Assembly (NCBI GenBank): GCA_027596075.1
Contig: JADGJC010000132.1
Span: 38,814-102,813 of the forward strand
Origin: Rhizophlyctis rosea
Taxonomy: Eukaryota; Chytridiomycota; Chytridiomycetes; Rhizophlyctidales; Rhizophlyctidaceae
Direction: 5' to 3'
Length of the DNA: 64,000 nt
Shown: positions 47,701 to 59,353 of the stretch, piece after piece
How positions within the stretch are numbered: position 1 is the stretch's first letter
Layout: each line of letters begins with the position of its first letter
Made by a program: the position numbers and the translations under genes
Notes under the pieces: model-generated
What the model was told of the DNA's origin: nothing
Seen by the model: only the letters and a program-made list of their open reading frames with translations
Databases searched by the model: none

Positions 47701-50700
47701 AAACGCAAAAGAAGGATGAAAGCTTATTGTTCATGAAAGATGTGAGTGTTTGTACTTTTGAATACTACAAAACAACAAATGCTAAGACATCCGCTAAAGT
47801 TCGTCGCGGAAACCTCATTCCTCGAGCACGTGGCGAAGCACATGGATACCCCTCAAGGAAAAGAGGTCATATTGCCCTTATGGAAGAAAATTTTTCAGTT
47901 CGATAGGAGAGTTTTGCAAAATTCTCGAAATCCTGCCTTCAATATGATCCTGGCCAGCAATTTCGAGACGATCCTTCACAGGGGGGACAGCCTCGGCGAT
48001 ACAATCGACGTGCTCGATCTCGTACCATGGTTTTTGGCAGAAAAGGAATACGCTGCTAAGGTATGATAAAAGCACAATCGAGACAACTGCCCACTTATGT
48101 GCCCCACCCACAGATAGAACCTGTCCTGTCCGGAGTTGTGATCAACTACTTTCCGATGTCTTCCAAGGATACCATTCAAGGCACCACACAGTAAGCCCTG
48201 CTTGTGCAACCAATTGAATTGCATATCATCTTTGACCTTGTTCGCATGCAGACACAACGACTACATGACGGCGATGAGCAAATTTTTGAAAGCAATATCG
48301 GCCTCCCCGAATGCTGCCGTTTCAATAATCAAAATTCTTGTCAGCCATGTTTGCCGGGAGGCCGACCATACATGGGCGGATCAAGTAAGACGAGCTGTGC
48401 AAGATGTCGTACCTCGCATGGATGGAGCTCACCTCAATGAACTGGATGATTTCTGTTTCATGTAAGTTGAAGTTCGTGCTCAAGGACTGATTCATTCAAT
48501 AATCATTGCCAAAGGTTTTTCCGCAACGACATGTACCCGATGGATGTGAGACGAAATATGGTGCTGCAGATATTGCTCCCAGCACTCAATGCATGTCCTA
48601 TTCCTTTCCTCCGGGATCTATTTGTGCGAGAGATATCCAGCATTATGAATGCGATCAAGGAACCACCATCAAGCAAACTTAAGGATCTAGGCGATCAACT
48701 GATCCGAAAGGAAGCGTGTTTTGAATTGTTGAGGACGTGCTACGATCGCTTGCCCATTGCAGAAGTGCACGCGTCCACTGCTGCAATTGTCATCGCTTAT
48801 TGTGGACCTAATCCGTCGCCTAAGGAACTTACGACAACCATCATCAGGCTCGGAGCGCAGAGCAAGAACGAGCGAGTGCCACCCGAGGAACCGAAGGAAT
48901 TGGGTCCCTTACGACTTCGTTACCATCAGGCCGCATACAATGCGTTGGCATCCGTGATAAACAAAACACAAAAAGTAAGAACTCTAGTGTACTGTTAATC
49001 TCAAATATACTAAGGAGTACCACAGGACAGGAAGGACTTGTACGCCAACCTTGCACGCGCATATCTTTTCAAAGAGAATCCGACGAAGGGCGAATATCAA
49101 TGGTCCAACTTAATCGATTTGCACGTAAGACCGAAAGCTCACTTGTACGGAGAAGCAGCTCACACTATGATGGCAGGTCCATGTGAAGTTACTTCCAGAT
49201 TTTCAGAACGAGCTCGATCGACCCATGCTTCGAATGCGCATGGAAGATTACCGGAAACGTTCGGTCGTACTCCAAAATGTCCCAGGAGGTCGAAGAAATG
49301 TCAAGTATCTGTCATCTCAATACTTGGCGGATAGCAGTCTAAGTGCCGTGCGTGTCTGTCGGCTGTCAGGTTATCTTCCTTCCATCCATTGACGCGGGTT
49401 TCAAGTCTGTAGCATTTCTGGGTCACGGAAATATCACAGGTTTGAGCTATTGGCGCTCATGGGGCTTGATTGATGATAATAATACGAGGGCATAGATGAT
49501 GACAACAACGGTTTGTCTCAAGATCTTGGGTTGAATGGAGGCGTTGTGGATAGTGACGAATTGCTGCTTGAGTCGTCTAAGTTTGATAATGATGAGAACG
49601 AAAGGTTCGTCCAGTGGCTGTTGCTTCGTCATCTTTATTTGTTTCCGCTTACTTGCATGCACAGCCCAGGACTTCTAGATCTGGTTGGTTTGATCACAAT
49701 TCAGCACTATCGTCGGACGTCTCATATTATATATAGGATTTATTCAACAAAAATGCGTGCATGCCGTCCATCATGGAAGTGATTGGAATTTTGCACGCCA
49801 TGGATCCCAATCCGCAAGGTGGCAATAGAGTTGAAGACATGCCCGCTTGGATGCAGGACATCTATAGGAAAATGGTGGAAATTGGTAGGTACAAGTCATG
49901 GCTTAATGCATTTGACATGACGCTCAGTGACGGCAACAGATCTCCATATCAACGTCCGGTTGTTCTTGGCCAAGATCCTCATCAACCAACCACTGGTTTT
50001 CCTTCCGTTTGCGGAAGTTTGGTGGCGGCCAATTGCGCAGATGATTGCCGACAGTGATTCATTCTCAGAAACAGGAATGAACTACTTCATTCAGGTATGA
50101 ACGAAGTCGATCCAGATTTCTTGCCGTTATTCTCATAACAGATATGTAGGACCTCTGCATTCTCCTATTGCTTTGGATAGAGCCGACTACGGAAGGAATC
50201 GATTCGAAAGCGCCACCTTTGCGGCCTCCGGCCACTTTTGAGAACAAAAAGTTATTGTATGAGATGCTTGTAAGTTTGCATTGCCAGCTATGCTGCTTCC
50301 CATCAAAATTGACGAAGTTTCAGCAATCGCTCTGCAGAAAAGCTTGTCACGAGGCGCGAGCAATGATCAACAACAATAGGAAACTTATTCAGCAAATTGT
50401 GGAAAATTGGAAAGACTTGATTGTGCCGCCTACGGTAGATATGAAACGCTGCTTCTCTGGACCCCAAATCTGACCGTGTGCTTCAGGAAGTGATATATGA
50501 CTATCTGGCAAGTAAATCAGCCGACAAAAATGCGGTACTCACCGGTTTATATCTGGTTTCCACAATGGCTGCAAATGGTATAGCCCCCTATAACGAGAGT
50601 GTTGCGGCCTCCACAAGTCTTTCTGCGGAAATTTTCAATCGGACGTTGATCAGTCATTTGGATAATAGAGAGAAAAGGGTATACGGGCCCTGTGCAGAGG

Positions 50701-53700
50701 TGGTTGGGCAACTTCTACAGCTTTACGACACCAGAATGGATGATTCTAGGGAAGATCTACAAACGCTACTGCAATCCCAGGTAAGGCCCAGTGCCTACAA
50801 ATGAGGTGACATATTTTGCTCACTCTACTTTAGCTCAGTAAGCTCAATCCGCTGCAAGGGAGGACTGGCGATCAGGAGCGTTTTGTTTACATACTGAACC
50901 GCATCAGTCTATCATTTCCGAAGTTGATTGGTTCTCGTTCCAAGGAACTCCTTTTCGTTCTTCCAAAGTTGACCAGCTCGGCTAAAGCGAATTGTTTGGA
51001 GGCGCTTTCGTCTTGGAGCGACAACATTGACCACTTATTCGAGGAGCTATCCGCTAAGAACCTGTTGGGAATGCTAGAATATCGGAATGAAGAATGTCAA
51101 ACGTCTGCTCTGGTGATTCTGTTCACCATTGCCAGTGGATTGACATGGAAACAAGTTTCCTTCTTCCTCGACTTGATCATTCAGACGTTTGTCAACCATC
51201 CGTCCAAACGTGCCCGTCAAGCGTTCTACAGTCTGATAACACGTCTTCATGGCAAAGAATTGCAAACGCCAGAAGCCGAGAAGGATGAGATTACTGGGAG
51301 ATTGCTCAAAGTCGGTCTTCTACGGGGTTTGGCAGACCCAGACGAGGAAATACGAAAGGGGCTCTTTGACTACCTTCACCGCGATGCTGGCTTGGCTTCC
51401 TCTGATGTCTTCAGCAAAATGAAGGAGATACTCAAGTATGTGCGTTGAAAACTTGCAAAATTCTGAAAGCTGATTCACGACATTTGCAGATCACTTTACG
51501 TCCCTGAAGCGGAGGAGTCATTCTTGAGCTATAGTACTTATCTACTGCTGGAAGCTACAAAGGATTCGCCAACCTACGCAGAAGATCTTTTCCAAAGCGG
51601 ACTCCCCGATGCTAAATTTGCCGATAATGCAATGAATATTGATGTTTCCTGGGCAAACGTGACATCCATGCAGCCGCTTTTTGCTTCAACACAACAATCG
51701 GGGACTGAATTAGGGGAAGCGGTAATATGTGGTGCAGATCAAATTATAATACACTTTGACTGATGGAGATTTAGGGGGCCACTTCGAACTCAATGGAGGG
51801 TGTAATACGAGCAACTCAAGACAGACAGTGGACACCAACTTTAGGTGATCTCTTCGAAACTTGTTCACATTTTTCCAGCTATGACTGACTATCTAGCGGA
51901 CAAGACTTCAACGCCCAGGAAGCGCGAAGTTTGTTTTCTTTGACTCAGTCAGATCTCGCCAGTGGCATTTCGTCATTGCCAAGGCCATTGTCGCTCGACA
52001 GCTCACGGTAAGAATCGTTCGCATAGACTTCATCTATGTTTCCCCACTCTATGTCTAACAGAGTTGTATTGTTGTGCCAGTGCTCAAACGAGGAATCTGC
52101 GCCCGTCGGCCTATGATCTCAAACGGCGAGCATATCGTCACGACCCACGTGGTAGCAATGTGTATTACGCAAAGAAAGCAGAAAGAACCGCTCGACGAGA
52201 AGCCAGACTGGCCACAGTCGCGCGCGAAGCTCAAGCACGAAGAGTTGTGCTCTCGCGCTCGTACAGAATTGGGGAACTACCTGACATTCTGATCAAATAT
52301 AAGGAGATCCTGGATCCCTTGCAAAACCTCGCTCTGCGAGACATCGAACTGTGTCGACATCTGTTTGTTGCCCTCTTGGTTTCTTTGTGTACAGATGTAA
52401 GGGACAGCTGAACATGATGGGTTCTTTGAGATTGGGACTTCACTAATCACCTGTACCAGGGAGGCGACCGAGATGCGTATGTAGCACACATTCGGGATAG
52501 TTTACAAAGCCATCTCGTGAGCTCTACGCAGCATTTTCCTCCGTTCGTGAGGGCCATCTTGAGAGTTCTGTACGAAGTGCCAGCATTGGCATGTGATCCT
52601 ACCGTCGTGCTTCGGGCAAGCGTAGCCAGTGCAAGTTATGAGATCGGAACTCTGGTGCTGTAAGTCGGGCCATACAGAGTATATTTCGGCAAATTTCAAA
52701 GCTGATTGTTTTACGTAGGGAGAGCCACATTGCGCAACCAGCAGCTGAACCACCAGGTAAAACTGATATAATTGGAAGCTTTTGCAGATGTAGTTGACCT
52801 GTACCGTGGAATAGCGTCGAAGCGGGCTCGCACCAGCCGGCATGCATCCACGAGTCGAACTTCCAAACTTTGGGTGCAAGTGGCCCAGCTTTACAAGGAA
52901 ATGGACCAGGCTGATATATACGAGAGTGTTTATGAGAATTTCATTGCCTCTAAGCCATCAACTAGGGGTTTGGATCAAATCAAGCATTCTTCACGTCATA
53001 ACCCCAATACTGACAGTCATTGCGAACAGATGCAATTGCTGCTGAGAATATGGGGGATCTCGACAATGCTTTGGCGATATACAAATCTGCTTTGGAATCA
53101 GATGATCTGGACACATCAGCGGAAGCCGAAGTATGTAATTGCATTTCAATCGACATGAAAGTAACTGAACATTGGCTTTGCCAGGTGGAGCTTTGGAGTC
53201 GGGGTCAGCTGGAATGCCTTAACAAGTTGGCAGAATGGGACGCGTTGGCTTCAACGGTTATGCATGAAGTTGACAACCACACAGAAACACTATGGGAGGA
53301 AGATTATATGGATCCGTACCTAAGGTTGTTCGTCAGAAGTTTTGTGAGGTTGAAGGATGGAGCAAGAGACGAAGATGGTACTTCGGAAGAATCAAACTTG
53401 TCAATTTCGTTTGGCCACTGACCCCTTCATGTAGGAATTTTTTCGCCATGGTCAGATCAGCACCCTAACCCATTGTTTGCCTTCATCGAGGACGGCCTCG
53501 CCGACCCACACAAGCGGTAAGGCTGAATGATGAAAGGGGAAAGCACATTCTCAACTGAAAACGATTCGGCAGATCACTTCTTGAAAATCAACACTCTCTG
53601 GGTCTGTGTCAGAAAATGATGGCGGATACCCTTCCTTCAACTGACAATCCCATTGTTCATTCCCAGAAATGGCCATTGTGTCATTTCTTCAGGACGACTA

Positions 53701-56700
53701 CAACATGTCACGACATTATGCTGCCTCGTCGCAAAAGTCATTCTTTACCACCTTCGCAAATATACATCCACTGGCCGTAGAGTCCCGCTTGAAACTGATG
53801 GGCCGCCTCCAGCTGGTAAGCATCAGCGCTTGCTGATTGATCGGGGTCCAGATACTGACATGTTTCAGTCGGTGGAGTTACAAGAACTTTTAGAGCTCAC
53901 GGTCAATTTGACAGTTGTCCCATCGGAACATGAGTTGGGCGCTTTGCTAGATACTTGGTGCCATAGGTCGGTCATTTCCCGAAATGGAGTCTTGCCGGAT
54001 GAAAATTGAATGGCACTCTAGGTATCCAGACCGCAGGACTGATGGGTTGGATATTTGGGATGACATCGTCTTCAACCGGAAGACGATGTTGGACGTTTTA
54101 TCGAAGATTGACCAAGCTAATCAGGTATTATGCTTCATCCCGACCTATTCCGGCATTGAACTTATTGAAACATCTGCAGCGTAAATCGCCCAAATCCATC
54201 AGAGCATCTGATGTTGCGCAGCATGTGAACAATCTTCGACGGAGTGACCACCAAATGATCGCAACAGCGGCAATGGCGCAAAAACATTTCAGTGTTGCTG
54301 AGAAGTGGCTAACACTGAACGAAGACAATGCGGGCGAATTTGATCCTGTTTTCCATCGCATCGCCTTCAAGTTGAATTTGAATAGAATGGAAGCCACTCG
54401 GGACCCTGCCATTGTCGCCGAGATCTTATCCCGGACTGTCGCCACATTTCAGTGGCATAAGGTGAAGTGCACAACAGGCGCTGCTAAGTGCCTGGCACCT
54501 AAAACTTATTTGATGAGAAATTTTTTGCAGCCGAGTCTGGAGGCGCTTGATCCAATGCACCGTCGGACATTCTTTGCAATCGAAGGGACGGCCTATACCA
54601 CTGCGCTCGGGTTTCTTGTGGATGCATCGAGCGGAAAGACTTTCGCAAATCACTTGCTGCAGCCCAAATTGTTCAAGCCGATACGAAAGGTCATCGCAAA
54701 TGCAGGTCTGAACGAACCGCACTGTGCTGCCGATCTCATACCGGCCTTCGCGTCCCTTGGATACTCGATTCTATCTTCGGCCAGGAAGCTATTGGAGGTT
54801 GGTAAGATCTGAACAATGGAACACAATGGAACATGTCCACCCACTAACTTTTGTAATGTAACAGGATGATGGGAACACACAAAAGGATTTTCTACAATTG
54901 GCAACGCATTGTGATAAGGTGTTGCGATTGAATGAAATAGAAGCAAGTGACGCTGAGCCGGCAGGCAACCATGTGGATAAAGAGCAATACGCAAGAGTAG
55001 TTATCTCTGACACTCTTGATGGGATGCGATGCGGTATTTCCACAGCGATCGATATGTTCCCACGTCTGCTGCAACTACTATCCACTTACGGAAGTCTTTC
55101 CGACATTTTTGGCAAGAAGGTCTGTTGCGGCATGTCGGAACCTGAGGAGCTCATCTCTGACCAGTTTTTAGGTGGCTGACGTTCCCACGTGGATGTTCCT
55201 TCGTTGGCTTCCTCAAATGACCGCCCTGCTGGACAAGTCAGTGGGAATTCATCTCGTCACAATTTGCCAGAAGGTGGGAGTGACGATGACCATAACTTGA
55301 AAATAGCGTCTAAAACCCGTACCCAGATTGCCAGCGCCTATCCGCAAGCATTGTACGCTCCCCTTTCTATCAGCAGCGAACAGTACATCTTTTCTAGTGA
55401 TACATTATCCATCAAATTGGAGAAAGAAGTTTTGCAAATGAAGAAGCAGACCACTTCACAACAATTGCAGGAACTCGTGCGAGAATTGAAACGCTTGTCC
55501 GAGTCTGTTCACACTTTCCGGGAGTGGTACGAACATATGGAGGTGTGTAACTCGAAAATGCTGAGTAAAGGTAGGGGTCATATTATTTAATTTTATTCGC
55601 TGCAGGCTTTGCTTGCGGCGAATGCTCCCACGAAAACTGCAAATATTCTGGCGGCGTTCCAAGATATTTGCGATTACTGTTTACATCCAAATGCGAGGAT
55701 GGGGTCTTCTGATATCCTTTTCTGAATGCTTTAATTACCGCTTTGAATTTTACATGAATGTCAAATTTTCGCTTTATCCTTAACCAAAGTTTACCCAAGC
55801 GATTTGCGGGCAAGCACTCGGCGAAGTTGCTTCAAATCTGTGGTAAGGGCTCCATCGTTCTTTTCAAAGTTTAGTATGCGTGGGTCTCAATGATATGCAG
55901 GCAAAGATGGCTCCAAGCTATTGAAAATGAGCTTGAAAGACTTCAAGGATTCGATTGGAAAGTACTATCAAACGTCGATGAAAGAAAAGGATCTTCCGCA
56001 CGGGAATCAGTTACTTAAGGAGTACTCCCCATGGTTGTCCGCCTATCAAGGACACCGCTATGAGGAGGTGAGTGCTGCAAAATGATGAAATCGGTTTATC
56101 ACCGGGCTGATCAGACTGCATTTGGAAGACTGTCGAAATTCCTGGGCAATATTCCGGCCTTTCCAAACCGAATCCAGATCAGCATGCAACAATTGCAGGA
56201 TTCAAGCCATCAGTACTTGTCATGACATCATTGCGTCGACCGAAAAGGGTCATTATCATCGGGTCAGACGAAAGGGAATACTCATGGCTGATCAAGGTCC
56301 GATGCTGTTCCTTCTATCAGATGAGATCGTCTTACTCACAAATCAACAGGGTGGTGAGGATTTGCGCTTGGACCAACGGGTCCAACAGCTGTTTACGATC
56401 ATGAACTCTCTGATGACAAAAAGCGGCTACCTGGTTCAACACCAAATTTCTCTCGGAACATATAAAGTAAGCCGTGTAGCTGTACCTGTCGCCATGATTC
56501 GGAAACTTACAGTACTTCAAGGTTATTCCGATGAGTACATCCCTTGGCATACTGGAGTGGGTCAACAACACGAAACCCCTCCGGGGTTGCATGGCTGATA
56601 TCTCAGGCTACAGTCAGGACATGGAGGTAGCAAATGCGAAGCATCAAGAGGTGGTGAACCAAGCAGCCAAAGGGCTCAAGGCGAGGCACACGATTGGCGA

Positions 56701-57956
56701 TGGTTTGTTGAAGATGAGCAATTCATTGACGTTTGGCAGCATGCTGAATCCTTTGACGCCAGAATACGGGAATTTGTTCAAAGTGCGCCGGGAACAAATA
56801 GTGGAACACATGAATAAACTTTGGAATCAGATGTCTAAACCGTATTTGCGAATGTTTATGCAAAAACTCGCCTCCTCCCCCGAAGCCTTCCTGACCTTGC
56901 GGAAGGAATTCTCGCGTAGTTTTGGGGCATTGAATATCTGCTCATATCTACTCGGTAACGTATGCGGATCAGTATATATAGCGATATGGGCACCTCATAC
57001 TGGGCTTTCAGGCATTGGCGATCGACATTTGGAAAACTTTTTGGTGGACATGAAGAGGTATGAATATAAATATCGGGCACAGGTCAAACGCAAATATCTA
57101 AATCATTTTGAATGGTAGTGGGCGTGTCATCGCGATTGATTTTGGACATGCTTTCGGGTAAGTTTGGAGTGTCATTAGCTCATCGAAGTCTAACACATTT
57201 GCAACAGTTCAGCAACGGAGGTCCTCCCAGTACCCGAACTTGTGCCTTTCCGGTTGACAAAACAAATGATCATGTTCATGCAGCCGCTTGGTATTCAAGG
57301 ATTGATGATGCACCCTATGGTGCAAGTTATGGCAGGTATGATGGAACATGAGTGGACGCCGCCTCTATATGAATCACTGAGCCATATCTGCGTTCTAGCC
57401 ATGCAAGAAGGCAAAGACGCTTTGTTGAATGCCATGGATATTTTTATCAAGGAACCGCTCATGGAATGGCGCAAGTTTGCCATTTCGCAAGCTCAAAAAC
57501 AAGGTTTGCTCATTCAATTGCTATGTCAACGGGATTGTGTAATGATATGGGCAATCAAGGCAGGGGAAAAGGCTCGCAGTCGATAGATATTGATCAAAGC
57601 AGCATCACGGCTCCTGAGTGGTATCCACAGCAGAAACTTGATATTGCCAGGCTGAAGCTTTCAGGAGAAAATCCAGCTTGTGAGTATATGTAACTTAACT
57701 TTTGCGCATCAATAGTGTTGTGGTCTAACCTATTGAAACAGATCTTACAGCTCAAGAACTAGAGTGGGGTCATCGGGACAAGATGTGGTTTAAAGATGCT
57801 AAATCCGTCCTGATGGGTGACGCCCGCATTGATCGCAGGGCGCAAGTTGGCAAGCGATGCAAAGATGTCAAGGAGCAAGTAGAATGCTTGATTGATCAGG
57901 CGACGGATCCGAGCATTCTTGGGAGGGCGTGGAGGGGATGGTCGGCTTGGAGTTGA
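41775..57956 (+). CDS. PRKDC: DNA-dependent protein kinase catalytic subunit (DNA-PKcs)
   Basis: This giant intron-rich gene encodes a PIKK that matches animal DNA-PKcs from end to end, not ATM, ATR, TOR or TRRAP. Landmarks in the HEAT region: [17 protein letters not shown] (43350), [16 protein letters not shown] (44220), [17 protein letters not shown] (44624), [11 protein letters not shown] (45598) and [10 protein letters not shown] (45940). The linker has [14 protein letters not shown] (52258); the FAT region has WDDIVFNRK (54056). The kinase has [16 protein letters not shown] (56229), [10 protein letters not shown] (56351), catalytic GIGDRHLEN (57012-57040) and metal-binding DFGHAFG (57137-57156, split by introns). 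The FATC end is [12 protein letters not shown] (57900). ATP- and metal-binding residues are present, so the kinase should be active. With Ku it would tether and process broken DNA ends in non-homologous end joining. Genomic length fits about 4,000 residues (human 4,128). Most exons join with canonical sites; the join at 51839-51900 does not. Confidence 0.93.
51686..51950 (+). other. TQ-rich autophosphorylation region of DNA-PKcs
   Basis: This segment holds TQ motifs in the same order as the human ABCDE cluster: [11 protein letters not shown] (TQ at 51689-51694), VIRATQ (51814-51819) and FSLTQSD (51943-51948), ahead of the RSYR.GELPD landmark as in human. In human DNA-PKcs, phosphorylation of Thr2609, Thr2638 and Thr2647 here opens access to DNA ends. 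Equivalence is my recalled alignment. An intron (51716-51774) lies after the first motif. Confidence 0.65.
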
Positions 57957-58125
57957 TAGACTTATGGTTTATGGTGTTGGGCTTATGCAGTGGTCAGAAA
58001 TTAGCACATGAGTTCATGAGTTGACCCTTTCCCAACAGAGCCCAGACGCTTCATGACAGATGCTGACCACCATCAGAATTTCCTTTTTCAAAATGGTAAC
58101 ACATATTACAAATGGGCGGAGCAAC

Positions 58126-58383
58126 CTCGTTTCGCGGGACCTCCAAGCATTTGGCGGGACCCCCTAACCCCAACAGTCCTATTGCCTATAAGCTCAAGTC
58201 TCGCAACCACACCCTAAGCCTAACCTAACCCTGTTATAATTCCAGCAATGAAGTCCATAACCCTAACGACAACATCAATGAAGAAGTTGTAACAGTTTTT
58301 GAACAAAAGTCCATTGGGCAATGAGGCAATGGATGGCTGACTTAGGGGGTCCCGCCAAAGGTTCCGGGGTCCCACCAAACGCG
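58126..58383. mobile_element. Small non-autonomous inverted-repeat element (MITE-like)
   Basis: An 18-bp perfect inverted repeat, TTTGGCGGGACCCCCTAA at 58150-58167 and its complement at 58342-58359, is flanked on each outer side by a second, diverged copy of the same core (GTTTCGCGGGACC at 58129; complement of GTTTGGTGGGACC near 58368-58380). The arms together are about 42 bp, the unit about 260 bp, and there is no coding capacity. That is the build of a MITE, or of a larger transposon's tip. Target-site duplication not identified. Confidence 0.55.
58161..58268. repeat. Degenerate telomere-like CCCTAA motifs
   Basis: CCCTAA-type units occur inside the inverted-repeat element: CCCTAACCCC at 58162, CCCTAAGCCTAACCTAACCC at 58212-58231 and ATAACCCTAAC near 58257. 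They resemble the fungal telomere repeat (TTAGGG on the other strand) but are few and imperfect. Confidence 0.5.
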
Positions 58384-58865
58384 GTCTAGCCCAAATGGGC
58401 ATACCCTCACCCAGGCCTTGTAGAAGCAAAAGCAAACTGCCGCTTAAGTAGCATCCGTCTTGTATAAGAGGGGTAAAACTTCGTGCGCAGGGTGCCTCGC
58501 GTGCCGTATACGAAGACCGGGCGAATGGGTCACTCCTTATTAAGACTCATTCGGGTTCAAATGTGGATACCGGGAAGACCTGGCGTGGGAGGGAGGGCAC
58601 CATGACAAACTGATTCTGCACATCTATGCATTTGCACTCACTCCTTCGGTCTGGACGGTACCATATCTACTGGGTACCGCCGGCGGTTGAAGGTGCCCCA
58701 CCAATCATGATTGTAATAAAGGTATATCGAAGACACAAGTCACACACTCTAGTCACTCTTTAGTCTCTTTTTCTTTCAATACCTGTCAATCCATTGTGCT
58801 TTTAGTCCACCGTCTCGACAACAAAAATGGGCAACTCAACTCTATCATAGTGTCCACCAAAATCC

Positions 58866-58881
58866 CCCCCCCCCCCCCCAG
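58866..58881. repeat. Poly-C homopolymer run
   Basis: A run of about 16 C residues. Length may vary or be misread during sequencing. Confidence 0.9.
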
Positions 58882-59353
58882 GTCTATCCTTCCACATTTC
58901 TGGAAATGTCAATGCCCGAAGATCATGACTGGCAACATCTTCAAGATGCGTACATGGACGACAACTGCCTCCTGCTACTTCAAAGATATGTTTCCCTATT
59001 GTCACATTCTGCGAACCTTGATCCCTGTCAAGTTCTCCCTATCAAGTCCAGATTGCCGGTATCTGGGCAGTTGAAGCTCCAAATTCCATCATCAAATTCA
59101 CCTTGTAACACCCGTAAGGTTGCCCCTCTTGTATGTGGTGGAAGACCAAAGGGGGTCAGGACGTGCATGTCAGATGGGTCCATATGGAGCAAGACTTGTG
59201 CCTATTTGCAGCGGATGGCTGACGCAAGCACGGAGGCGTCCAGTAAGGTAACTTGTTAATCAAACTCATATTTACAAAATCTACAAAATTGTACAACATA
59301 GCTACAAGAGGAGGAGGGCTAAATCTGCATCAGACTCCGAGGGATCCTTTTCC

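Larger units (their letters stand above)
57957..59353. other. Intergenic region with an inverted-repeat element
   Basis: About 1.4 kb between the convergent DNA-PKcs and IRE1 genes. It contains the inverted-repeat element at 58126-58383 and a poly-C run at 58866-58881. The frame 58906-59259 is unsupported. No gene recognised. Confidence 0.5.

Noticed and set aside
58540..58575. GGGTTCAAAT resembling a tRNA T-loop
   Set aside because: The five bases on either side of the loop are not complementary and no cloverleaf surrounds it.
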